From an uncultured Porphyromonadaceae bacterium (lineage in GTDB: Bacteria > Bacteroidota > Bacteroidia > Bacteroidales > Barnesiellaceae_A), in NCBI GenBank assembly GCA_900542255.1, contig UQMR01000027.1, positions 1 through 26,460 of the forward strand: a stretch of 26,460 nucleotides of DNA. Direction: 5' to 3'. Of the stretch, positions 7,155 to 14,885 are shown in pieces (position 1 is the stretch's first letter; the number at the start of each line of letters is the position of its first letter). The notes beneath the pieces were generated by a model. The model ran no database searches and had not been told where the DNA came from. It worked only from the letters and a program-made list of their open reading frames with translations. A program made the translations under genes and the position numbers.

Positions 7155-9200
7155 TCAGTCGTTGTAGGCAGGGAGCGTGCCGTAGTCGCGCGAGTAGCGG
7201 AGCATCTGCTCGGGATAACCCTCGGTATAGTCTATGGTGATGTCGGTGATGTTGCCTTCTTTATCGAGTACGGGGGTGTACACCGGGTTGACAAATCCTT
7301 TGTAGGGAGCTATGTCGAGGTGAGCATAACGGTCGAGGACTTCGGCGTGGAGCTTATTGTCTACTTTGACGGCATATTTCTCTACCAATGCGCGTCCGGC
7401 TTCATAGTCGCCTTCGCTCTTGATGCGTTGGATTTCGGCAAGTTGCTTGCCGAAGATTTGGCGCAGTTTATCGTAGTCGTTGATTTTGACATAGTGCTTG
7501 CCGTCGCGTTCGGCTATCTCTATGACATTGTCGGCTTTGCCGAGGTCGTATGCCCATGCTGCAATGAGTTGGCGATTGCGCATGTGGCTCTCTTCGATAT
7601 CTTTGCCGGGTTCTATGCGTACGAGTTGCGTCATGAGACCGTTCATGATTTGCTCATAGTATCCTGCTTTGTATGCAGTGTCGTTGGGGATGATGCCTAA
7701 CTCTACGAGCTTTTTGTCGGCAAGATAGTAGAGGGCGAAGAGGTCGGCGCGGGTCTCTTCGAGGGTAGAGCCGTGGGCTTTCAGGGCGTCGGGGTCAACA
7801 CCGGGCAGGAGTTTGCCGGAGCCGTGGCCGAGGCATTCGTGCAGGTCGGTGTGGAGGTTGTCGGTGATGGTTCCGTATTTCTCTATGAGTTCGAGTTCTA
7901 CGGGACTCCATACAAACTCCTCGTTGAATCCATTGCCTTTTGCTGCTTCGTTATAGGCATCGGTGATGTTCTCTATGGTTACCGACTTAGAGCCGTGCGA
8001 TGCGCGTATCCAGTTGGCATTGGGCAGGTTTATACCGATAGGGGTCGAGGGGTAGCAGTCGCCGGCGAGGATGGCTGCGGTGATTACTTTGGCCGATACG
8101 CCTTTTACAGCCTCTTTTTTGAAGCGGTTGTCGGTGGGTGAGTTGTCTTCAAACCATTGGGCGTTCTCGCTGATGATGTGGGTGCGCTCAGAGGCTTGCA
8201 GGTTCTTGAAGTTGACGATAGACTCCCAGCTTGCCTTCATGCCGAGCGGGTCTCCGTAAGACTCTATAAATCCGTTTACGAAGTCAACTTGGCTTTGGGT
8301 ATCTTCTACCCAAAGGATAGAATACTCGTCGAATGCTTTCAGGTCGCCGGTGCGGTAGTACTCGATGAGCTTGTTGATAATGGCGCGTTGGTTGTCGTTT
8401 TCGGCAACGGTGGCAGCCTTTTCGAGCCATTCTACAATGCGGCTTATGGCTTGTCCGTATCGGCCGTCTATTTTATATACCTCTTCATATATTTTGCCGT
8501 TGCGTTTTACCAGACGACTGTTCAGCCCATAGGAGATAGGGGTGGGGTCGTTCTCTTTTTTCATGTTGTTGTAGAATGCTTCGGCCTCGGCTTGTGTGAC
8601 GCCGCTGTAATAGTTGCCGGCCGAGGTAGCCACGAGGTCTTCGCCATCGGCCTGGTTGGTGCGTTTGGGCATGATGGCGGGGTCGAACATGACAGGCATG
8701 ATAGAGTCTAAGAGTTGTTGCACGGTTTCACCTTCACGCAAGGGAAGTGTCGCGGCGTCGACCGAGTTGACGGCTTCGGTAAAGAATTGTTGCGAGAACG
8801 CCGGCAGGAACTTGTCGCTGGAATAGTGGTGGTGTATTCCGTTGGCAAACCATACTTGCTTGATGTAGGTATCGAATGCTTTCCAGTCGTCGGTGGTGCG
8901 GTCGCCTTTATATCCGGTGTATACGGCTTCGAGAGTATGGCGGATGGGAAGGTTCCATTTGCCGTTTTGGTCGAAAAGGATGTCGCGGCCTTGCAGCGCT
9001 GCTTCTTGGAGATAGTAGATAAGTTTTTTCTGGTCGAGGCTGAGTTCCTCAAAGCCGGGTACGCGATAGCGCAGGACTTCGAGGTCGGCAAATTTTTCTA
9101 CCGAGTATTCAAACTCTGTGTTGTTATCGCCCGCTTTTTCTTGTGGCGAGCAGGCGAGCAATGATAATGTAGCCAACATGATGCATACGTTTTTTTTCAT
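7155..9200 (-). CDS. Dipeptidyl-peptidase III family zinc peptidase (M49), lipoprotein
   Basis: The 681-residue product carries the M49 zinc motif HECLGH (residues 454-459; His454 and His459 bind zinc, Glu455 is the catalytic base). The second motif EETRAD (481-486) supplies the third zinc ligand, Glu482. Family enzymes remove dipeptides from the N-terminus of short peptides. Length is close to the usual 650-740. The N-terminus MKKNVCIMLATLSLLAC is a lipoprotein signal with the lipid-attachment Cys at residue 17, so the enzyme is probably anchored in the periplasm or outer membrane, unlike cytosolic eukaryotic DPP III. It is the last gene of the minus-strand run from dxr, starting 41 nt after the methyltransferase stop. 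Confidence 0.92.
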   Translation of the reverse strand: MKKNVCIMLATLSLLACSPQEKAGDNNTEFEYSVEKFADLEVLRYRVPGFEELSLDQKKLIYYLQEAALQGRDILFDQNGKWNLPIRHTLEAVYTGYKGDRTTDDWKAFDTYIKQVWFANGIHHHYSSDKFLPAFSQQFFTEAVNSVDAATLPLREGETVQQLLDSIMPVMFDPAIMPKRTNQADGEDLVATSAGNYYSGVTQAEAEAFYNNMKKENDPTPISYGLNSRLVKRNGKIYEEVYKIDGRYGQAISRIVEWLEKAATVAENDNQRAIINKLIEYYRTGDLKAFDEYSILWVEDTQSQVDFVNGFIESYGDPLGMKASWESIVNFKNLQASERTHIISENAQWFEDNSPTDNRFKKEAVKGVSAKVITAAILAGDCYPSTPIGINLPNANWIRASHGSKSVTIENITDAYNEAAKGNGFNEEFVWSPVELELIEKYGTITDNLHTDLHECLGHGSGKLLPGVDPDALKAHGSTLEETRADLFALYYLADKKLVELGIIPNDTAYKAGYYEQIMNGLMTQLVRIEPGKDIEESHMRNRQLIAAWAYDLGKADNVIEIAERDGKHYVKINDYDKLRQIFGKQLAEIQRIKSEGDYEAGRALVEKYAVKVDNKLHAEVLDRYAHLDIAPYKGFVNPVYTPVLDKEGNITDITIDYTEGYPEQMLRYSRDYGTLPAYND

Positions 9201-9241
9201 AACATTAGGGTTTGATAATTGGTTGGTTAATTAATAAGGAT

Positions 9242-10429
9242 TCATTCTACGTATAAAACCAATCCTTTGAGGTATTCTCCCTCGGGATGGTATATGTTGA
9301 CCGGATGGTCGGCCGGTTGGACGAGTTGGTGCAGTATGCGCACGTTGCGTCCCGATTGTTGTGCGGCGGTGAAGACGGCGAGGCGGAAGTTCTCCTTGCT
9401 TACTACCTGCGAGCAGGAGAAGGTGAAGAGAATGCCGCCGGGGCGTATCTTCTCGAAGGCTTTGGCGTTGAGCTTGCGGTATCCTTGCAGGGCATTGTTG
9501 AGTACCCGGCGGTGTTTGGCAAAGGCGGGCGGGTCGAGGATGATGAGGTCATAGTCGCCGCCCATGGAGTCGAGGTACTTGAAGGCGTCTTCGGCAAATG
9601 CCTTGTGGCGTGTATCGCCGGGGAAGTTCAGCTCTACGTTGCGGCAAGTGAGGTCTATGGCCTTTGCCGAGCTGTCTACCGAGTGTACGAGCTTTGCTCC
9701 GCCTCTCATGGCGTAGAACGAGAAGCCGCCTGTGTAGCAGAACATATTGAGTACGGAACGTCCGTGCGAATATCGTTCGAGGAGCGCGCGGTTTTCGCGT
9801 TGGTCTATGAAGAAGCCTGTTTTCTGTCCGTGCAGCCAGTCGACGTGAAACTTCAAGCCGTTTTCTATGGCGGTATCTTCGGCCGACTTGCCGAGGAGGT
9901 AGCCGTTTTCGTGGTCCAAGTCGGCTTTGTATGGCAGTGTCGTCTCAGACTTGTAGTATATATTTTCTATGGCGTCGCCCATCACCTGTTTGAGCGCTTC
10001 GGCAAGGGTGTGGCGGGCAAAGTGCATGCCGGGGCTGTGGGCTTGCATGACGGCGGTGTTCCCGTATATGTCGATGATGAGTCCCGGCAGGTTGTCGCCT
10101 TCGCCATGTACGAGGCGGTATGTATTGTTATGGGTGCCGTTTTCGAGCCCGAGGCTTTGCCTCATGCGGTATGCGGCCAGCAGGCGTTGCCGATAGAAAT
10201 CGGAGTCTATCTTTACGGGTGTAAATGAGAGGATGCGTGCGGCAATGCTGCCTATCTGGTAGTGTGCCACACCGATGAAGTTGCCTTGCCAATCCTCGAC
10301 GGTTACGATGTCGCCCTCGGCGGGCTCGCCTTGCATACGTTGTATGGCTCCCGAGAAGACCCACGGATGGAATCGGCGGAAGGAGTCTTCTTTACCGGGT
10401 TTGAGTATGATTTTGCAGTTTTCGGCCAT
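9242..10429 (-). CDS. Class I rRNA methyltransferase of the RlmI family
   Basis: The 395-residue product begins with a PUA-like RNA-binding domain (about residues 5-75, with RRFHPWVFSGAI). A central domain contains HGEGDNLPGLIID. A SAM-binding Rossmann fold follows, with NMFCYTGGFSFYA, VDSSAKAI, the catalytic-loop motif DPPAF, and FSCSQ near the end. This matches the RlmI/YccW group, which methylates C5 of a cytosine in 23S rRNA. The exact target in this organism is inferred from family, so no symbol is given. It lies 16 nt downstream of rseP and 41 nt upstream of the peptidase gene, consistent with one transcript. Confidence 0.88.
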   Translation of the reverse strand: MAENCKIILKPGKEDSFRRFHPWVFSGAIQRMQGEPAEGDIVTVEDWQGNFIGVAHYQIGSIAARILSFTPVKIDSDFYRQRLLAAYRMRQSLGLENGTHNNTYRLVHGEGDNLPGLIIDIYGNTAVMQAHSPGMHFARHTLAEALKQVMGDAIENIYYKSETTLPYKADLDHENGYLLGKSAEDTAIENGLKFHVDWLHGQKTGFFIDQRENRALLERYSHGRSVLNMFCYTGGFSFYAMRGGAKLVHSVDSSAKAIDLTCRNVELNFPGDTRHKAFAEDAFKYLDSMGGDYDLIILDPPAFAKHRRVLNNALQGYRKLNAKAFEKIRPGGILFTFSCSQVVSKENFRLAVFTAAQQSGRNVRILHQLVQPADHPVNIYHPEGEYLKGLVLYVE

Positions 10430-10445
10430 ATTGTGATATTATTGT

Positions 10446-11834
10446 TTACTTGAAGAAAAATCTTATGATGTCGTTGCCATTGGCATAGATGAGCAACGCA
10501 AAGAGGAGGAAGAGACCTATCGACTGTGCTATTTCCATGAATCTGTCACTCGGCTTGCGACGGGTGATTACTTCTATGAGCAGGAAGAGTACGTGCCCTC
10601 CGTCGAGTACGGGTATGGGCAGGATATTCATGAAGGCGAGCATGACCGACAGCAGGGCTGTCATGTTCCAGAAGGAGTACCAGTCCCATGTGGGGGCGAA
10701 AAGGCTGCCTATCGAGCCGAATCCGCCGAGGCTTTGAGCCCCTTCTTTGGAGAAGACATATTTGAAACTCTTTACGTAGTTTACCAGCTTGGTGACTCCC
10801 ATGTCGATGCCTTTGGGGATTGATTGCAAGAGGGAGTAATGCTCGGTGGTGATGTCGTATAACTCGGTGATAGGTGTCATGTAGATGCCTATATGCCCGA
10901 GGCTGTCGTTTTGTACGGGAGCCGTCATGAGGCTGTCGCCGCGCAAGAAACCTATCTCTACGGTTTGCGAGGGGTGTTGTGCCAGCGTTGCTGTGAGCAG
11001 GTTGCGCGAGGGGGTTGCTATGGAGTCGACGCTGACAATGCGGTCGCCTTTGCGCAAGCCGGCAGCGTATGCACCGCCGCTATATTCGAGACTGTCGATG
11101 ATGACAGGCAGGCGATACCACGCAAAGGGAGTCTGCATGTTCATCAGTTGCAGCATAAAGTCTTGCGGAACATCTACGGTTGCGGTGCTGCCGTTGCGCA
11201 GTACGGTTACGCGGTCGGCCTCTACCATCGCCTGTATGGTTTCGCTCGACAGATAGTCGAGCTTCTTGCCATCGGCACTCAATGGGATGTCGCCGTCGCA
11301 GAAGCCTATCTCTTTGGCAGCCTCACAAAATTCCATGCCATCTTTGGCATTCTCGAAGGTGAGGTATGTATTGCCCCATGCGTAGGCTATACCGGTGTAT
11401 ATGATGATGGCGAGCAGAAAATTGAATACTACACCGGCAATCATGACCAGCAGGCGTTGCCATGCCGGGCGCGAGCGGAACTCGTCGCGCTGCACGGGGC
11501 GTTTCATCTGTTCGAGGTCCATCGATTCGTCTATCATGCCGGCTATCTTTACGTAGCCGCCGAAGGGTATCCATCCGATGCCGAATTCTGTATCGCCGCT
11601 TTTCCCCGGCCGCAAGGGAATATTGAACCGAAGTTTCTCGCATATCTTCACCGAGAGGGCATTGCTCTCCCGCTTGATGCGAAGCAGTGCAAATTTAGTG
11701 TCGAAGAAAAGATAGAACTTCTCTACCCGTATGCCGAACAGGCGGGCAAAAATGTAGTGCCCGAATTCGTGGAAAATGACGAGTATCGAGAGGCTGAGTA
11801 TGAGTTGTATGGTCTTTACAAGAATGGGGTCCAT
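10446..11834 (-). CDS. rseP: Site-2 membrane metalloprotease RseP
   Basis: The 462-residue protein has the zinc motif HEFGH (residues 22-26) inside the first membrane helix. A degenerate periplasmic PDZ region lies at about 190-240, then a clearer one with AAGLRKGDRIVSVDS. The third zinc-binding motif, LDGG, is at 410-413 in the third helix, and a last helix ends the protein. Family members cut membrane-bound anti-sigma factors and leftover signal peptides within the membrane. It sits 16 nt downstream of dxr, a pairing widespread in bacteria. All catalytic residues are present. Confidence 0.95.
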   Translation of the reverse strand: MDPILVKTIQLILSLSILVIFHEFGHYIFARLFGIRVEKFYLFFDTKFALLRIKRESNALSVKICEKLRFNIPLRPGKSGDTEFGIGWIPFGGYVKIAGMIDESMDLEQMKRPVQRDEFRSRPAWQRLLVMIAGVVFNFLLAIIIYTGIAYAWGNTYLTFENAKDGMEFCEAAKEIGFCDGDIPLSADGKKLDYLSSETIQAMVEADRVTVLRNGSTATVDVPQDFMLQLMNMQTPFAWYRLPVIIDSLEYSGGAYAAGLRKGDRIVSVDSIATPSRNLLTATLAQHPSQTVEIGFLRGDSLMTAPVQNDSLGHIGIYMTPITELYDITTEHYSLLQSIPKGIDMGVTKLVNYVKSFKYVFSKEGAQSLGGFGSIGSLFAPTWDWYSFWNMTALLSVMLAFMNILPIPVLDGGHVLFLLIEVITRRKPSDRFMEIAQSIGLFLLFALLIYANGNDIIRFFFK

Positions 11835-11850
11835 AGGATAGGGTAGTGGG

Positions 11851-13017
11851 CTATTTGCGGGTTTGTATATATTGTTGTGCTATGTCTCGCACGGCTTTGT
11901 CGGTCGCTACGTAGTCGTCGTAGGTGGGCGATGCCGTGTAGGCGGCCTGCTTCATGGACGTCGCAACGGTATCGGCAATGTCGAAGAATCCTATCTGGCC
12001 GGCGAGGAATGCGGCTACCGCCACTTCATTGGCGGCATTCATGATGCAAGGCATATTACCGCCTTGTGCTATGGCGTCGAATGCCAGTTGCAGCAGGGGA
12101 AACCGTGTCGTATCGGGTCGCTCGAAGGTGAGCCGGGCATAATCTTCCATTTGCAGCTTGGGGGCATGGGTCGACAGCCGCTCGGGATAGGAGAGGGCAT
12201 ACCGTATGGGCAGCTTCATGTCGGGCAACCCCAATTGTGCTTTTACCGCTCCGTCGCTGTATTGTATCATGGAGTGAACGATAGATTGGGGATGTATGAC
12301 GATTTCTATCTTCTCGGGCGGCAGGCCGAAAAGCCACTTGGCCTCTATCATCTCAAATCCCTTGTTCATCATGGTCGCCGAGTCGATGGTGATTTTCTTG
12401 CCCATCTTCCAGTTGGGATGCTTCAAGGCATCGGCGCAGGTGACGTGGAGCAACTCCTCTTTCGAGTGGTGCAGGAAAGGTCCGCCCGATGCCGTGAGAA
12501 TGATTTTGTCTATGGGGTTGTCGCCTTCGCCGGCCAAACATTGGAAGATGGCCGAGTGTTCCGAGTCGACGGGTATGATGGGGGCGCGGTTTTCGAGGGC
12601 GAGCTTCGTGATGAGGTCGCCGGCCACGACGAGCGTCTCTTTGTTGGCCAAGGCTATGGTTTTGTGAGCTTCAATCGCCTTGATGGTGGGACGCAATCCG
12701 GCATAGCCCACCATTGCGGCTACGACTATATCGATGTCGGGGAGCGACATGGCATCGGCAATGGCATCGTCGCCGGCGTATGTTTTGATGGGAAGGTCGG
12801 CCAAGGCATCGCGCAGCGTGGCATAATGCTCTTTGTTGGCGATGATGGCAATTTCGGGACGGTATTTGCGAGCCTGCTCTATAAGGAGGTCTATGTTATT
12901 GTTGGCCGTAATGAGGTAAACCTCGAACTGTTGCGGATATTCGTCGACAACTTCCAGCGTCTGCCGGCCTATCGAGCCGGTAGAGCCTAAGATTGCCAAC
13001 CGTTTATTTATGTCCAT
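11851..13017 (-). CDS. dxr: 1-deoxy-D-xylulose 5-phosphate reductoisomerase
   Basis: The 388-residue enzyme converts DXP to 2-C-methyl-D-erythritol 4-phosphate with NADPH, the second step of the MEP isoprenoid pathway. The NADPH site is GSTGSIG (residues 11-17). The metal and substrate residues fall in PVDSEHSAIFQ, ASGGPF, DSATMMNKGFEMIEA and HPQSIVHSM. Length is standard. It is probably the first gene of the operon: a -7 box lies just upstream and no minus-strand gene is close before it. Its product feeds quinone and undecaprenyl synthesis, while DXP itself is also a thiazole precursor for the thiamine genes at the right of the window. Confidence 0.97.
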   Translation of the reverse strand: MDINKRLAILGSTGSIGRQTLEVVDEYPQQFEVYLITANNNIDLLIEQARKYRPEIAIIANKEHYATLRDALADLPIKTYAGDDAIADAMSLPDIDIVVAAMVGYAGLRPTIKAIEAHKTIALANKETLVVAGDLITKLALENRAPIIPVDSEHSAIFQCLAGEGDNPIDKIILTASGGPFLHHSKEELLHVTCADALKHPNWKMGKKITIDSATMMNKGFEMIEAKWLFGLPPEKIEIVIHPQSIVHSMIQYSDGAVKAQLGLPDMKLPIRYALSYPERLSTHAPKLQMEDYARLTFERPDTTRFPLLQLAFDAIAQGGNMPCIMNAANEVAVAAFLAGQIGFFDIADTVATSMKQAAYTASPTYDDYVATDKAVRDIAQQYIQTRK

Positions 13018-13045
13018 GTGGTGATAGATGTTCTTTTTTAGCTTA

Positions 13046-13053
13046 CAAAAATA
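13046..13053 (-). promoter_or_regulatory. -7 box upstream of dxr
   Basis: The minus strand reads TATTTTTG, an exact match to TAnnTTTG, 29 nt from the dxr ATG. The -33 element is unclear. Confidence 0.5.
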
Positions 13054-13301
13054 GCGAAAATATGCGGAATAAACAGCATGGTGTGTGTTTATTTACGCAA
13101 TGGAATTTGAAAACGAAGCCGTTAGAAGAGAAATGTAGTATGGGAGAGAATAAGAAATCAGTTTTTTGGGAGGCCGATAGCGTTGGAATGGCTTGTAAAT
13201 CAAAGCATAATTATAAAACAGAACAATCGTGTAACGAGTGTATAACTTATGTTTTGAAAATAAAAATGGTTCCAAGATAAGAGACCATTATAAAAATTAT
13301 C
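13054..13301. other. AT-rich intergenic stretch, no gene recognised
   Basis: About 250 bases between the dxr promoter and the leader RNA promoter are clearly more AT-rich than the flanking operons. Short open frames exist on both strands but show no coding signal, signal peptide or family motif. Confidence 0.5.
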
Positions 13302-13309
13302 TATTTTTG
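13302..13309 (+). promoter_or_regulatory. -7 box before the structured leader
   Basis: TATTTTTG is an exact match to TAnnTTTG. Transcription would begin near 13314, just at the first hairpin of the folded region. No good -33 TTTG lies 19-21 nt upstream. Confidence 0.5.
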
Positions 13310-13314
13310 CATCG

Positions 13315-13549
13315 GATTGAGGAAACTCAATCTGTGACATATTAGAAATTCAAGAAGCGTTATGCTTATCTTGTGATTGGGAACCTAGGAAATTCACAAT
13401 TGTACACGAGGATAGCATAGTGGTTCTCACGCTATGGCGTGGGCTGCTGTTACCATATTCGTGTACATGGTTTTCCTAGGACCTCCAATCGGAATGTGGG
13501 CATTGCAGTTCCACGCTTCGTGGTTTAATGATTAGTCTTTGGGGACTGG
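13315..13549 (+). ncRNA. Candidate structured RNA or long 5' leader
   Basis: The stretch holds several strong helices in order. The first is a 7-bp stem with a GAAA loop (13315-13321 with 13326-13332). Next is CAAGA-AGC / GCT-TCTTG (13351-13373). A nested three-tier helix follows: GATTGG 13375-13380 with CCAATC 13485-13490; CCTAGGAAA 13384-13392 with TTTCCTAGG 13472-13480; TGTACACGA 13401-13409 with TCGTGTACA 13459-13467. Inside it a 7-bp hairpin has loop TATG (13427-13433 with 13438-13444). CCACG CTT CGTGG follows at 13511-13523. No U-tract terminator precedes the ATG at 13574, so it may be the leader of that mRNA; a processed small RNA is the alternative. I do not recognise the RNA family. 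Confidence 0.55.
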
Positions 13550-13573
13550 AAGACACACAAAAACAAATTACAA

Positions 13574-14002
13574 ATGAAAAACGTAAAAATTTTATTCGTG
13601 TTAATGTCGGTTATGACATTGGTTTTCAGTGCATGCTCAGATGGCATTGGTTCTTCATCCGATTTGATAGGTACTTGGGAAGCTGTTTCCGAGACAGGTT
13701 GGGAAAAGCAAGATGGGGTTATAACAAATGAATATTATGAAGATCTCAGTGGAAGTATTAGAATAACTTTCAATAAAAATGGTACATATGTATTAACGTA
13801 TTTAGGTGGAGGAATAGATGAGTCTAGTGAAGGAGAATGGAGTTATAATAAAGGAGTTCTTGTATTGGACTATGATGAGGATGACCCTTGGACAATCAAA
13901 GAACTGACTCGTTCTAAATTAGTAGTTGAGGGATATACATCTTCTTCATCTGATGAAATCTTTTACGAATCTTATTATCTCATCGAATATCGTAAAATAT
14001 AG
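13574..14002 (+). CDS. Small lipocalin-like lipoprotein
   Basis: The 142-residue protein starts with a lipoprotein signal (MKNVKILFVLMSVMTLVFSAC, lipid Cys at residue 21) followed by SDG and a Ser-rich linker. The rest is beta-rich and begins LIGTWEAVSE, the GTW start typical of small lipocalin-like Bacteroidales lipoproteins, with FNKNGTYVLTY and GEWSYNKGVLVLDYDEDD following. Function is unknown; such proteins are thought to bind small ligands at the outer membrane. Base composition is distinctly more AT-rich than the neighbouring operons, which may mean later acquisition. It is preceded by a long structured leader and followed by a bidirectional terminator. Confidence 0.8.
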   Translation: MKNVKILFVLMSVMTLVFSACSDGIGSSSDLIGTWEAVSETGWEKQDGVITNEYYEDLSGSIRITFNKNGTYVLTYLGGGIDESSEGEWSYNKGVLVLDYDEDDPWTIKELTRSKLVVEGYTSSSSDEIFYESYYLIEYRKI

Positions 14003-14066
14003 AAACAATATTTCTATAGCGATTCATTATGTCTTGTCAAACTATGGCTGAGACTGTTACTAAATA

Positions 14067-14107
14067 TATAAAAAGAGCCATATTATCTTGATATGGCTCT
14101 TTTTATA
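14067..14107. terminator. Bidirectional terminator between convergent genes
   Basis: A perfect 17-bp stem (14067-14083 with 14091-14107, loop of 7) carries A-runs on the left arm and T-runs on the right, so it can end transcripts from the lipoprotein gene (plus) and from the secreted-protein gene (minus). Confidence 0.88.
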
Positions 14108-14182
14108 TGTGGTTTTGGTTCCAGATTAGGAATTTGTTATCCACTGAAACAAAACTTTGCTGTTCGGCGTCGAGAGTGCAGC

Positions 14183-14761
14183 TTACTTGTTGGTAACAGA
14201 TATTGTGTAGATATTGATACCTCCGGTGCGTGAATACAGGTAGAGTGTGGTCTCTTCACCTTGGTAATCGAAGGTATATTGTTTGGCACCGTCGGCGGCT
14301 TTTATTTCTATGCAGCCTACGTATGCCTCGTCCTCTTTGTCGTAGTCAGAGTCTACTTTGGCCGTAGAGATGTAGAGCTCGCGGTCGTCGTTTTTGCTCG
14401 ACGAAGCCATGACGCCCGTTATGGTGCAGGGGCCTGCGACGTTCACTTCTATAACGCGCGATGCGGGCGTCTCGCTATCTTCCCATTTAGAGCCGCCTTG
14501 TGTCTTGAAGCAGGCAAAGTATTTTGTCCCGTCGACGCTCTTTTTGTTGTATGCTATGGAGCATACGTCTTCGTTGTTGTTGTAGAAACGGAAGCCGTTG
14601 ATTTGGGCGTAGGGTACGTCCATTTCGTAAGATGAGGTAGCCGGTTTCTCTTCGCCGTTCCAGTTGTATTTTTCGGCGGCGTAATCACTGAAATTTACAG
14701 TTTGAGCCTGCGTTGTGGCAAAAGCTACGAGGCAAGCTGCGAGCAAATATAATTTTTTCAT
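14183..14761 (-). CDS. Small secreted protein of unknown function
   Basis: The product has a clean signal peptide (MKKLYLLAACLVAFATTQAQ) followed by about 170 mostly beta-strand residues rich in Tyr, Asp and Lys. The end reads TLYLYSRTGGINIYTISVTNK-like, resembling beta-sandwich domains found beside carbohydrate-active enzymes in Bacteroidetes. I do not recognise a defined family. The open frame extends eight codons upstream to 14785, but the start at 14761 gives the ideal signal peptide and lies 26 nt from a good -7 box, whereas the longer start lies within a few bases of that box. It is a single-gene unit converging on the lipoprotein gene. Confidence 0.75.
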   Translation of the reverse strand: MKKLYLLAACLVAFATTQAQTVNFSDYAAEKYNWNGEEKPATSSYEMDVPYAQINGFRFYNNNEDVCSIAYNKKSVDGTKYFACFKTQGGSKWEDSETPASRVIEVNVAGPCTITGVMASSSKNDDRELYISTAKVDSDYDKEDEAYVGCIEIKAADGAKQYTFDYQGEETTLYLYSRTGGINIYTISVTNK

Positions 14762-14787
14762 GATACAATAAGTTTTAAATGACAATG

Positions 14788-14795
14788 CAAAATTA
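14788..14795 (-). promoter_or_regulatory. -7 box of the small secreted protein gene
   Basis: The minus strand reads TAATTTTG, an exact TAnnTTTG match 26 nt upstream of the ATG at 14761. Confidence 0.5.
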
Positions 14796-14885
14796 AAGAT
14801 AGGCGGGTGAGCCGATGTCTATTTTTTGTTCATTTATGGATAAAAACCGCTTTTATCGCATCTCTCCCTGTGCTTTGCCGGGGTT

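Noticed and set aside
9287..10228. A 313-codon plus-strand frame opposite the RlmI-like gene
   Set aside because: It is antisense to a gene with a full set of methyltransferase motifs and has no recognisable domain.
13375..13490. The nested inverted repeats as terminal repeats of a MITE or small insertion element
   Set aside because: The arms are interrupted by unequal internal loops, no target-site duplication flanks them, and the centre folds further, which fits RNA better. A repeat search could still change this.
14839..14857. A small A/T-rich hairpin downstream of the helicase gene as its terminator
   Set aside because: It is only 7 bp (GATAAAA with TTTTATC) without a convincing U-tract in the needed direction; too weak to annotate.
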